Assembly (NCBI RefSeq): GCF_011493005.1
Contig: NZ_CP049157.1
Coordinates: 1,922,001 to 1,986,000, forward strand
Source of the DNA: Caballeronia sp. SBC1
GTDB lineage: Bacteria > Pseudomonadota > Gammaproteobacteria > Burkholderiales > Burkholderiaceae
Direction of reading: 5' to 3'
DNA: 64,000 nt
This document shows, one piece after another, positions 29,204 through 38,000 of this stretch. Position numbers and translations under genes: made by a program. The notes under the pieces are model-generated. The model did not search any database and was not told the origin of the DNA. It saw only the letters and a list, made by a program, of their open reading frames with translations. The first letter of the stretch is position 1; each line of letters opens with the position of its first letter.

Positions 29204-30184
29204 TCAGCGATAAATCGCCGTTACGGGTGCTTCTCCGACCCGCGCGAAACCGCGATACATGCCGTCGGTATTGAACGGCAACGTGACGTTGCCGCGCGCG
29301 TCGACGGCGATCAGTCCACCGCGGCCATTAATGCGCGGCAGCCGTTTCATCACGACATCGGTCGCAGCTTCTTCCAGCGATACCCCGCGATACGCCATTT
29401 GCGCAGCCACGTCGTAAGCGGCGACCATCCGCATGAACATCTCGCCGGAGCCCGTTGTGGAGACGGCACAAGTGGCATCGTCGGCATAGCAGCCTGCACC
29501 GATCAACGGGGTGTCGCCCACCCGCCCGGCTTGCTTGTTGGTGACGCCGCCTGTTGACGTGGCGGCAGCGAGGTGCCCGTGCTGGTCGAGCGCGACCGCA
29601 CCGACCGTACCGAACTTTCGATTCGGATCGATAGGTTCGTGCGGCGTGGGCTCTGCGCCGCCACCTGTCAACGTCGCGCCATCGTGATCGAGCATTACGC
29701 GCTGCTGGCCGCGTGCAAGCAGCCATTGCTTGTGACGGGCGTCAGTATGGAAATACGCAGGGTCGACCAATTCGAACCCCTGCGCCACGGCAAATGCTTC
29801 CGCACCGCCGCCGGTGAACATCACATGGTCGCTGACGTCCAGCACGCGGCGCGCGACGAGGATCGGGTTGCGCACGCGCGTCACGCAGCAGATCGCGCCC
29901 GCTTCCAGCGTGCTGCCGTCCATGATCGACGCGTCAAGTTCGTGCGTGCCGTCGGCGGTGAAAACGGCACCGCGTCCCGCGTTGAACAACGGGTTGTCTT
30001 CGAGCAGACGGACGGCTTCGCTCACGGCGTCGAGTGCGCTGCCACCGGTGGCCAGTACGCCTTGACCTGCTGCGAGGATGTCGTTCAGGCTCGCGTGGTA
30101 GCGCTGCTCTGCTTCGGAGTCCATCAGTGTGCGCAAAATGGTGCCTGCGCCGCCGTGAATGGCAATGACTGCGGTCGGGTTCAT
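29204..30184 (-). CDS. iaaA: Isoaspartyl peptidase / L-asparaginase (Ntn hydrolase)
   Basis: A 326-residue plant-type asparaginase/isoaspartyl dipeptidase. It cuts itself before the nucleophile T193 in KFGTVGAVALD, and GRVGDTPLIGAG and TGSGEMFMR form the substrate site. The N-terminal IHGGAGT motif is typical. It removes beta-aspartyl bonds from dipeptides. In E. coli the homologue is also the first gene of the gsi operon, matching this order. Its start overlaps the RpiR-type regulator's stop by four bases. Confidence 0.93.
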   Translation of the reverse strand: MNPTAVIAIHGGAGTILRTLMDSEAEQRYHASLNDILAAGQGVLATGGSALDAVSEAVRLLEDNPLFNAGRGAVFTADGTHELDASIMDGSTLEAGAICCVTRVRNPILVARRVLDVSDHVMFTGGGAEAFAVAQGFELVDPAYFHTDARHKQWLLARGQQRVMLDHDGATLTGGGAEPTPHEPIDPNRKFGTVGAVALDQHGHLAAATSTGGVTNKQAGRVGDTPLIGAGCYADDATCAVSTTGSGEMFMRMVAAYDVAAQMAYRGVSLEEAATDVVMKRLPRINGRGGLIAVDARGNVTLPFNTDGMYRGFARVGEAPVTAIYR

Positions 30185-31170
30185 CGTTTCGGCTGTTTGT
30201 TGAGTCGTGGATTACTGGATGACCGGGGTTTGCTTGGCGGGCGATCCGATGAGCCCGGCGTTGACGGGCTGCTTTCGCTGGACGGCGTTTCGGTCAGCCA
30301 CGGCAACACGAATTCGGTCATGTCCGCGGCAGCTTTGGCCGAGCGTTCGGTGCGATAAGCAACGGCGTCGCAGAGTGCTTCGATAACAGCCAGCACCGCT
30401 GCGTCGGAATTGGCCGCGAGCCGGCGTTCTGCACGGACACACAGCGTCAGGTCCGCGAACTGCCCAAGCGGTGAATTCACGCTGTCGGTCAAGGCGAGCA
30501 CGCGGGCACCCAGGCTCGCGGCACGGCGTGCGAGCTGGATCGTGTCGTCGACATAACGCGGAAATGCAATGCCGATCACGAGATCGCCCTCGCCTGCGCT
30601 GAAGAGCCGGCGCGCTGCGTGCGTCGGCCCGCCAACGAACGCAAGCGATTGCACGTTGTCGTGATAGGGCATCAGGCCGTGCTCCATCAGCCCGGCCAGA
30701 AATGCGCTAGCGCCTGCTCCGAGCACGAACACGCGGCGCGCTGCAAGAATGGCTTCTACCGCTGCATCCGCCGCGGCGCCGTCAATGGCGCTGCGTGTCA
30801 AACGCAGGTTGACTTCGGCCTGTTCAAGCGACGCACCGAGCAATTCGTCACCGCTCGCGGGCGATTCCTGCGCCGAACGCAAGCGCTCAACTGGAGCAAG
30901 CGTCGCTTCGAAACCTCGCACCAGCGCGCCGCGAAATGCCGGATATCCGTCAAAGCCCAACGCACGTGCGAAGCGATTCGCGGTCGCCACGGAGGCGCCG
31001 ACGGCATCCGCCAGTTCATCTATACGCATGGTCGCCGCACGGAACAAGTTGGCCTGAACATAGGCGCCCATGCGCCGATGAATTGGCGTCAGGCCCGGCA
31101 TTGCCGCCACGATAAGTGCCGCGATACTCAGTCCGGACGGACCGGATACAGCGGGCGGATGATCTGCCAT
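30181..31170 (-). CDS. MurR/RpiR-family transcriptional regulator
   Basis: A 329-residue regulator. The N-terminal RpiR HTH (residues about 25-95) includes MRIDELADAVGASVATANRF. A SIS domain (about 130-270) contains VFVLGAGASAFLAGLMEHGL, which in relatives binds phosphosugars or, here, perhaps a peptide-related ligand. The last 35 residues are an unusual Ser/Pro-rich tail (SSESSPSTPGSSDRPPSKP) absent from typical members. It is the first gene of the import/peptidase operon and is translationally coupled to it, suggesting autoregulation. Confidence 0.9.
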   Translation of the reverse strand: MADHPPAVSGPSGLSIAALIVAAMPGLTPIHRRMGAYVQANLFRAATMRIDELADAVGASVATANRFARALGFDGYPAFRGALVRGFEATLAPVERLRSAQESPASGDELLGASLEQAEVNLRLTRSAIDGAAADAAVEAILAARRVFVLGAGASAFLAGLMEHGLMPYHDNVQSLAFVGGPTHAARRLFSAGEGDLVIGIAFPRYVDDTIQLARRAASLGARVLALTDSVNSPLGQFADLTLCVRAERRLAANSDAAVLAVIEALCDAVAYRTERSAKAAADMTEFVLPWLTETPSSESSPSTPGSSDRPPSKPRSSSNPRLNKQPKR

Positions 31171-31537
31171 GAGGAAGGATCAGCAAGAAGCCGAGGAAGT
31201 GACGATGAAAGTATATTTACACAAAATTTCTCTCGAAAAAAATGTATTTTCATTGAGAGGGTTTTCCCTGAGAAAATCCGGGAGCGTAATGACCCGGCGG
31301 ATGGGAATCACATTGAGGCGGCTCCTCGAACCGCACGCTCAGGCGATTCGAAGCATGCAGAATTGCTGTTGACGCGTTGGAATGAAGCGTTTAGGGGCGA
31401 GCGATGGATGCTCAGTCAGCAACGCTGTATCGGAACACAGTAGGTATCCTGATTATTATTTCGAGCGGCTTGATTTGGTTAATCCAACACTCCGGCGTCC
31501 TGCTCAAGCCGTCCCGAAAACGGCTGCCGCATCCTTC
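31171..31537. promoter_or_regulatory. Upstream region of the gsi-type operon
   Basis: About 370 bases with no recognised gene. Between 31213 and 31300 there is an AT-rich patch with repeated GAGA/TTTTC motifs (TCTCTCGAAAA, ATTTTCATTGAGAGG). These could be the operon promoter and RpiR operator, but symmetry is imperfect. Confidence 0.4.
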
Positions 31538-31756
31538 TCAGTGCCGATGATGCATCCACCAATGGTGGGGGTGATCAGTCGTGTGTTCCCGTTTTTGACC
31601 GGACGATTTCGACTCGTTAATTAACAGAATAATTGCCACCAGCGCCAAGCCTCCGAGGCCAACCAGGACGTTGATCAAATCGATGGCGGAACTGTGCAGG
31701 GTTAATCGGGACGCGGATCCAATGATATCCATTACGGTGTTCACAAATTCGTCCAT
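31538..31756 (-). CDS. Small membrane protein with His-rich C-terminus
   Basis: A 72-residue protein. One hydrophobic helix (LINVLVGLGGLALVAIILLI, about residues 29-48) is followed by a charged stretch and the tail DHPHHWWMHHRH. The ATG at 31754-31756 has GGAGGGCG just upstream, a strong ribosome-binding site. The longer frame adds eight residues without one. Family not recognised. The His/Trp tail could bind metal (inference). It is transcribed away from the efflux operon starting at 32112. Confidence 0.6.
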   Translation of the reverse strand: MDEFVNTVMDIIGSASRLTLHSSAIDLINVLVGLGGLALVAIILLINESKSSGQKREHTTDHPHHWWMHHRH

Positions 31757-32111
31757 GACGCCCTCCCGCGCACTCTGCACTTACCTTTTCATGATAGGTA
31801 AAAAGAGGCTTGGGAGTAAGCCATCCGTCTTCAAATTTTCAAAGATTTCCCCTGATGTATTGCAGCGTTCCATCAGGGATCACCGCAACGTGCGAAGGAA
31901 GCTGAAACCATAACAATCATCGTTCGGGATGTCGTCAATTCGTAAGCGGATAGACGGCGCGAATGAATCGACCGTGCTAGGCTATGCAAAAATTTTACCC
32001 AGCATCAGCGCTAGCCGTTCCGAACAAAGCAAAAAGGAATATCGGAAATACAGGTTGCTTGACTATGCACGCCCGCCAGGCCGCACAGGCTGAGCAGGCC
32101 AAGGTGAATCG
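31757..32111. promoter_or_regulatory. Promoter region between small membrane gene and efflux operon
   Basis: About 355 bases between divergent genes without recognised coding content. It should contain the promoters for both; no regulator gene adjoins the efflux operon and no clear operator palindrome was seen. Confidence 0.4.
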
Positions 32112-33620
32112 ATGATTGACGTCAGCCGGCCCATTGTCCAACTGCGTGCGTGCGCCGCACTTTGCGGCTGTGCAGCATTGGCTGCTTCATTGGCGTCTTG
32201 CATGGTCGGACCGGACTATCGAACGCCAGCGGCACCTGCTACAGACACCTACACACCTGCCCCGCTACCCGAGCAGACTGCCTCCGCGCCAGGCGCCGCC
32301 GGCGTGCCGCAACGCTTTGCCGCGGGGCAGGACATTCCCGCCGAGTGGTGGGCGCTTTTTCATTGCGAACCGCTGGATGCGCTGATTCGTCAGGCACTTG
32401 CCAACAGCCCGAATATCGCCTCCGCGCAAGCGGCATTGCGGCAAGCCCGGGAGAATTTCAAAGCGCAAGCCGGCGGCACGCTGCTTCCGAGCGTGGACGC
32501 CCAACTCGGCGCCACACGCGAAAAGCTCAGCGGCCTTGGGTTCGGCGAGCCGGGGCTCAGTGAGGACCTGAACCTCTACAACGCATCGGTGAACGTGTCA
32601 TACAAACTCGACATCTTCGGTGGTGCGCGGCGCGAACTCGAGGCGCTTCATGCGCAAATCGATTACCAGAGTTTCCAGCTTCAGGCGGCTTACCTCGCAC
32701 TGACTGCGAACATTGTGACCGCAGCGGTCAGGGAGGCGTCGTTGCGGGCGCAGATTGAAGCCACGGAGCGCATTGCTGCGGACGAAGCGGACCAGTTTGG
32801 TGTCCTCAGTCAGCAACTTGATCTGGGTGGCGTAAGCCGCACGGCCGTGCTGGCGCAACAAACGCTATTGGCGCAGACCCGGGCTACGCTGCCGCCGCTC
32901 AGGCAGTCGCTAGACCAAGTGCGTCATCAACTCTCCGTGCTGGCCGGCATGCTGCCCAGCGATCCAACGCTACCCGAATTCCGGCTCGACATGTTCTCGT
33001 TGCCTCAGACGCTGCCGGTAAGCCTGCCGTCAGCGCTCGTCAGGCAACGGCCGGATATTCTCGCCGCCGACGCGGTACTGCACCAGGCCAGCGCGCAAGT
33101 GGGCGTGGCCACCGCCGCGATGTACCCCCAGATCACGCTCTCCGCCAGCTACGGTTCCGAGGCACTGACGCCCGCACAAGTGTTCAACGCCGGCAGCACG
33201 ATCTGGAGCCTGGGCGCCGGCCTGCTGCAACCGGTTTTTCACGGCGGGCAGTTGAGCGCGCAGAAACGCGCGGCGGAGGCGGCCTATGAGCAGGCCGGTG
33301 CGCAGTATCGCGAAACGGTTTTGCTGGCGTTCCAGAACGTGGCGGACTCACTGCGCGCGCTCGATCACGACGCGAGCGGTCTGAAGGCCCAGACGGAGGC
33401 GTGGCGTGCCGCGAGCGAGTCGCTGGACCTGACACGCGGGCAGTACCGCGTTGGCGGAGTGAGCTACCTGTCGCTGCTTGACGCGCAGCGTCAGTACCAG
33501 CAAACCGTGACAAGTCTCGCGCAGGCCCAGGCGTCCCGCTATGCCGACACCGCCGCCCTGTTCCAGGCGCTGGGCGGTGGTTGGTGGAATGTGCCGGCCG
33601 CCGCGCAAACGCCGCACTGA
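32112..33620 (+). CDS. NodT-type outer-membrane efflux lipoprotein
   Basis: A 502-residue outer-membrane factor of the TolC/NodT family. The signal peptide ends with lipobox LASC and lipidation at Cys30, followed by MVGPDYRTPAAP, the family's mature N-terminus. Two coiled-coil/beta repeats follow, with typical RQRPDILAADAVLHQASAQVG and YRVGGVSYLSLLDAQRQY motifs. It is first in a three-gene tripartite efflux operon and makes the exit channel. Confidence 0.93.
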   Translation: MIDVSRPIVQLRACAALCGCAALAASLASCMVGPDYRTPAAPATDTYTPAPLPEQTASAPGAAGVPQRFAAGQDIPAEWWALFHCEPLDALIRQALANSPNIASAQAALRQARENFKAQAGGTLLPSVDAQLGATREKLSGLGFGEPGLSEDLNLYNASVNVSYKLDIFGGARRELEALHAQIDYQSFQLQAAYLALTANIVTAAVREASLRAQIEATERIAADEADQFGVLSQQLDLGGVSRTAVLAQQTLLAQTRATLPPLRQSLDQVRHQLSVLAGMLPSDPTLPEFRLDMFSLPQTLPVSLPSALVRQRPDILAADAVLHQASAQVGVATAAMYPQITLSASYGSEALTPAQVFNAGSTIWSLGAGLLQPVFHGGQLSAQKRAAEAAYEQAGAQYRETVLLAFQNVADSLRALDHDASGLKAQTEAWRAASESLDLTRGQYRVGGVSYLSLLDAQRQYQQTVTSLAQAQASRYADTAALFQALGGGWWNVPAAAQTPH

Positions 33621-33711
33621 TACAGCCTGATATAGCACCTCGCAGACACTTGCTGCACGCAACACGCTATCAGGAAAACAACGCTCGGCACCCGCCCTGC
33701 CGTGCAAGGAC

Positions 33712-34869
33712 ATGACGATGATCGAAAGACGACGGATGGCCAAGCGAATGGGGATCATGCTGATCTGCGTCGGCCTGCTGCTGGCCGCGCTGGTGGGCTT
33801 CAACCTGTTCAAGGCGCACATGTTCGCGAAGTTCATGGCGGGCAATTCCGCCCCACCCGCGACCGTGTCGGCCGCGGTAGCCGGCTATCAGTCATGGCAG
33901 CCCCAACTTGCCGCGGTCGGAAGCCTGCGTGCGGTGCGCGGCGTCGATGTCACCACCGAAGTCGCCGGCCTCGTGCGTGAGATCGCTTTCAGTTCCGGGC
34001 AGGAAGTAAAAGCCGGGCGAGTCCTCGTCAGGCTCAATGCCGACTCCGACGTGGCGCTGCTCCAGTCATTGCAGGCAGCGGCAGAACTTGCGCAAACGGT
34101 CTACCAGCGCGATAAAGCCCAGTACGACATCAAGGCGATCGCCAAGGCGCAACTCGATGCGGACGCCGCCGACCTGAAGGGCAAGAAAGCGCAAGTCGCA
34201 CAACAGGCCGCGCTAGTCGACAAGAAGACCATTCGCGCACCGTTCTCGGGGCGCCTCGGAATTACCACGATCAATCCGGGGCAGTACATCAATCCAGGTG
34301 ACGCGATCGTGACGCTGCAGGCTATCGATCCGATCTACGCGGACTTCACGTTGCCGCAACAACAGCTTGGCCTGCTCGCGATCGGCCAGGTTGTCGCAGT
34401 CGATACCAATGCGTACAGCGGACAAAGCTTCTCGGGCAAGGTCCTGTCGATCAATCCCAGAGTCGATAGCGCGACGCGCAACGTGCAGGTGGAAGCGACC
34501 GTAGACAACCGTGAACGTAAGCTATTGCCAGGCATGTACGCCAACGTGAAGATTGACGCGGGCGCTGAGCAACGCTATCTGACGCTGCCGCAAACGGCCA
34601 TCACCTACAACCCCTATGGCGCGACTGTTTTCCTCGTCAAACCCGGCACGCAACCGAACGCGCAGGGCAAGACGCTGCCGGTCGCCCAACAGGTGTTTGT
34701 CACGCCCGGCCCAACGCGCGGGGATCAGGTCGCGATCCTGAAGGGTGTGGATGCCGGCGCACAAGTGGTAACGAGCGGCCAGTTGAAGCTGAAGAACGGA
34801 ACGCCGCTTGTCATCAACAATAGGGTGCAGCCTGCAGACAACCCGAACCCCACGCCTCAGGAACAATAA
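33712..34869 (+). CDS. RND efflux periplasmic adaptor (membrane fusion protein)
   Basis: A 385-residue HlyD-like adaptor. One N-terminal membrane helix (about 15-34) anchors it; no lipobox is present. The lipoyl/barrel-sandwich halves are VTTEVAGLVREIAFSSGQEV and KKTIRAPFSGRLGITTINPG on either side of an alpha-hairpin. The beta-barrel and membrane-proximal parts follow. It links the RND pump to the NodT-like channel. It lies 91 bases after the channel gene and 12 before the pump gene. Confidence 0.93.
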   Translation: MTMIERRRMAKRMGIMLICVGLLLAALVGFNLFKAHMFAKFMAGNSAPPATVSAAVAGYQSWQPQLAAVGSLRAVRGVDVTTEVAGLVREIAFSSGQEVKAGRVLVRLNADSDVALLQSLQAAAELAQTVYQRDKAQYDIKAIAKAQLDADAADLKGKKAQVAQQAALVDKKTIRAPFSGRLGITTINPGQYINPGDAIVTLQAIDPIYADFTLPQQQLGLLAIGQVVAVDTNAYSGQSFSGKVLSINPRVDSATRNVQVEATVDNRERKLLPGMYANVKIDAGAEQRYLTLPQTAITYNPYGATVFLVKPGTQPNAQGKTLPVAQQVFVTPGPTRGDQVAILKGVDAGAQVVTSGQLKLKNGTPLVINNRVQPADNPNPTPQEQ

Positions 34870-34881
34870 AGAGACCGCGCG

Positions 34882-37800
34882 ATGAAATTCACCGATCTCT
34901 TCATTGAACGGCCAGTCCTCGCGTCAGTTGTGAGCCTGCTGATCCTCGTGCTTGGACTGCGCTCGCTCGCGAGCCTGAAGGTCAGCGAATATCCGCAGAC
35001 CGAGAATGCTGTGGTAACCATTAGCACAGCTTACTATGGTGCAAATGCCGACACCATCGCGGGCTTCATTACGCAGCCACTCGAAGCGGCGGTTGCGCAG
35101 GCGCAGGGTATCGACTACTTGTCTTCAACCAGCAGCACTGGCGTGTCGACCATCACGGCCACGCTGCGCCTGAACTACGACGCCAATCGCGCGTTGACTG
35201 AAATCAATACGCAGATTGCCTCGGTGCGCAACCAGTTGCCGCCGCAAGCGCAGCAGCCGGTGTTGACAGTCCAGACGGGTCAAACCACCGACGCCATGTA
35301 CATGGGCTTTTACAGCAACGTGCTGCCGAGCAACAACGTCACCGATTATCTGCTGCGTGTCGTCAAGCCCAAGCTCGATTCGATCGAAGGCGTGCAGACG
35401 GCCGAGGTCCTTGGCGGGCGGCAGTTCGCCATGCGCGCGTGGCTCGACTCAACCCGCATGGCCGCGCATGGCGTGACGGCAGCGGATGTCTACACCGCAC
35501 TGGGTAACAACAACTACCTCGCGACGCTCGGCACCACCAAGGGGCAGATGGTCAGCGTCGACCTGAACGCGGGCACGGACCTGCATACCGTCGACGACTT
35601 CAAGCAACTCGTCGTCAAGCAGAAGAACGGCTCGATCGTGCGGCTCGACGATGTAGCGAACGTCGTGCTCGGCGCCGACAGCTACGACTTCAACGTCGCG
35701 TTCAGCGGCAAGCGTTCAGTGTTCATCGGTATCAAGGTGGCGCCGGATGCGAACATTCTTGATGTGGCCAAGCGCGTAAAGGTCATCTTTCCCACGCTGC
35801 AGAAACAGTTCCCTATCGGCATGACGGGCGATATTGTGTATGACGCGACCGACTTCGTGAACACGGCTATTTTCGAGGTCATCAAGACGCTGGTCGAGGC
35901 GTTGCTGATTGTGACTGCGGTCATCTTCCTGTTCCTTGGCAGTTTCCGCGCGGTTATCGTGCCCGTGATCGCGATGCCGCTGTCGCTCATCGGCACGTTC
36001 TTCGTGATGCAGTTGCTGGGGTATTCGATCAACCTGCTGACCTTGCTCGCACTCGTGCTCGCAATTGGGCTGGTAGTGGACGACGCGATCATCGTGGTTG
36101 AAAACGTCGACCGTCACATGAAGCATGAAGGCAAGACGCCCTTCGAGGCAGCGTTGATTGCCGCGCGCGAATTGGGCGGCCCGATCCTCGCGATGACCGT
36201 CGTGCTGATCGCGGTGTACGTGCCGATTGGTTTCCAGGGTGGCCTCACGGGTGCCCTCTTCACGGAGTTCGCCTTCTCGCTTGCCGGCGCCGTGGCGGTA
36301 TCCGGCGTGATCGCCCTGACCTTGTCGCCTATGATGTGCTCGCGCTTTTTCCGCGCGGAGCAGGAGTCCGGGCGTTTCGCGCTGTTCATCGATCGTCAGT
36401 TCGACCGGGTTCATCGCGGGTACGGGAGACTGTTGCATGCGACGCTCGATACCTGGCCCGTGTTCGTCGTCATGGGCGGCCTCTTGCTTTGCGGCGCGGT
36501 CTACCTGTTCATGACGTCCAAATCCGAGCTTGCGCCGCAGGAGGATCAGGGGATTGTCTTGTCGCAGATCCAGGGTCCGCCGAATGCGACCATCCAGCAG
36601 ATGCAGACGTATGCGGACCAAGTGTTCGAGATATCGAAGGCACTCCCCGAATACTCGCAGATGTTCCAGTTGACAGGTGCACCAACGCTCAATCAGGGGA
36701 TCGGCGGTGTGTTGTTCAAGACGTGGGATCAGCGCAGCAAGGGCGCGACCGCGTTGCAACAGGAATTGCAGCAGAAGTGGAATCAGATCGCCGGTGCGCG
36801 CGTGGCCGCGTTCCAGTTTCCGCCTCTGCCAGGCTCGCAGGGCTTGCCGGTGCAATTCGTGATCAGCACGACAGAGCCGTTCGAAAATCTCAACGAAGTG
36901 TCGCAGGCAGTCCTTCAGAAAGCACGCGAGAGCGGGATGTTTTTCTTTGTCGACAGCGATCTCAAACTCGACAAGCCTGAGGCCACGCTGGTGGTCGATC
37001 GCGACAAGGTAGCGTCGCTCGGGCTTTCGCAAAGCGATGTGGGGCAAACACTTGGGGCGGCGCTCGGCGGCGGCTACGTGAACTATTTCTCCATTGCCGG
37101 GCGCTCTTACAAGGTCATTCCGCAGGTGCTGCAAACCGACCGGCTGAATCCATCACAGGTGCTTGATTATTACTTGCGGACTCCTGACGGAAGCGTCATT
37201 CCCGCGGCGACAGTTGCGCACATCCAGCATAACGTTGTACCGGAATCGATCAACCACTTCCAGCAGCTCAACTCGGCAACGATCTCCGGCGTTATTGTGC
37301 CTGGCGTGTCGCAAGGCGAGGTGCTGGAGTTCCTGCGCACAGTGACAGCGCAGGTTGCACCGGCAGGATACTCGGCGGATTACTCGGGACAGTCCCGGCA
37401 GTTTGTGCAGGAATCCGGCGGCTTTGTCCTCACGCTGCTATTCGCCACCATCATTGTGTTTCTCGCGCTCGCGGCACAATTCGAAAGCTTCCGCGATCCC
37501 GTCGTGATCCTGGTCTCCGTGCCGATGGCGCTCTTCGGCGCGCTCGTTTTCATCAACATCGGGTTGACGTCGCTGAACATCTACACGCAGGTCGGGCTTG
37601 TCACGTTGATGGGGCTCGTCAGCAAGCACGGCATCCTGATCGTGCAGTTCGCGAATGAATTGCAGCGCGCCGGCAGGTCCAAACGCGAGGCGCTGGAGGA
37701 AGCGGCCGGTGTGCGGCTACGTCCGATCCTGATGACCACGGCGGCGATGGTGCTCGGCGTCCTGCCGCTCGTGATCGCGTCGGGGGCCGGTGCTGCGGGC

Positions 37801-37926
37801 CGCAACGCGATGGGGCTTGTGATCTTCACGGGGCTATCCATTGGCACGCTGTTCACGTTGTTCGTCGTGCCCGCGATGTACATGTTCCTGGCGGCGGATC
37901 ACCATCGGAAAATGATTCAAGAATGA
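34882..37926 (+). CDS. RND multidrug efflux pump permease
   Basis: A 1014-residue AcrB-like proton antiporter with twelve membrane helices and two large periplasmic domains. N-terminal FTDLFIERPVLASVVSLLI is typical. The proton-relay Asp pair is in GLVVDDAIIVVENVDRHM of helix 4. C-terminal LVTLMGLVSKHGILIVQFAN is a conserved segment. Length is normal. Substrate range cannot be read from the sequence; drugs, dyes or plant aromatics are typical in this family. No adjacent TetR or MarR gene is present. Confidence 0.95.
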   Translation: MKFTDLFIERPVLASVVSLLILVLGLRSLASLKVSEYPQTENAVVTISTAYYGANADTIAGFITQPLEAAVAQAQGIDYLSSTSSTGVSTITATLRLNYDANRALTEINTQIASVRNQLPPQAQQPVLTVQTGQTTDAMYMGFYSNVLPSNNVTDYLLRVVKPKLDSIEGVQTAEVLGGRQFAMRAWLDSTRMAAHGVTAADVYTALGNNNYLATLGTTKGQMVSVDLNAGTDLHTVDDFKQLVVKQKNGSIVRLDDVANVVLGADSYDFNVAFSGKRSVFIGIKVAPDANILDVAKRVKVIFPTLQKQFPIGMTGDIVYDATDFVNTAIFEVIKTLVEALLIVTAVIFLFLGSFRAVIVPVIAMPLSLIGTFFVMQLLGYSINLLTLLALVLAIGLVVDDAIIVVENVDRHMKHEGKTPFEAALIAARELGGPILAMTVVLIAVYVPIGFQGGLTGALFTEFAFSLAGAVAVSGVIALTLSPMMCSRFFRAEQESGRFALFIDRQFDRVHRGYGRLLHATLDTWPVFVVMGGLLLCGAVYLFMTSKSELAPQEDQGIVLSQIQGPPNATIQQMQTYADQVFEISKALPEYSQMFQLTGAPTLNQGIGGVLFKTWDQRSKGATALQQELQQKWNQIAGARVAAFQFPPLPGSQGLPVQFVISTTEPFENLNEVSQAVLQKARESGMFFFVDSDLKLDKPEATLVVDRDKVASLGLSQSDVGQTLGAALGGGYVNYFSIAGRSYKVIPQVLQTDRLNPSQVLDYYLRTPDGSVIPAATVAHIQHNVVPESINHFQQLNSATISGVIVPGVSQGEVLEFLRTVTAQVAPAGYSADYSGQSRQFVQESGGFVLTLLFATIIVFLALAAQFESFRDPVVILVSVPMALFGALVFINIGLTSLNIYTQVGLVTLMGLVSKHGILIVQFANELQRAGRSKREALEEAAGVRLRPILMTTAAMVLGVLPLVIASGAGAAGRNAMGLVIFTGLSIGTLFTLFVVPAMYMFLAADHHRKMIQE

Positions 37927-38000
37927 GGTGATCGCGATCTAGTCGGGCGATCGCTTTACTTTGTCCAGCGTCCCGCCAGCAAGAAACCACGAACCTCCCG

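Noticed and set aside
35716-37134. Long minus-strand open frame (472 codons) inside the RND pump gene
   Set aside because: Antisense to a conserved 1014-residue pump; its composition (His, Arg, Gln-rich) is typical of shadow frames.
37932-37956. GCGATC/GATCGC hairpin after the RND pump gene
   Set aside because: The stem is only 6 bases with a 9-base loop and a weak T stretch; too little to call a terminator.
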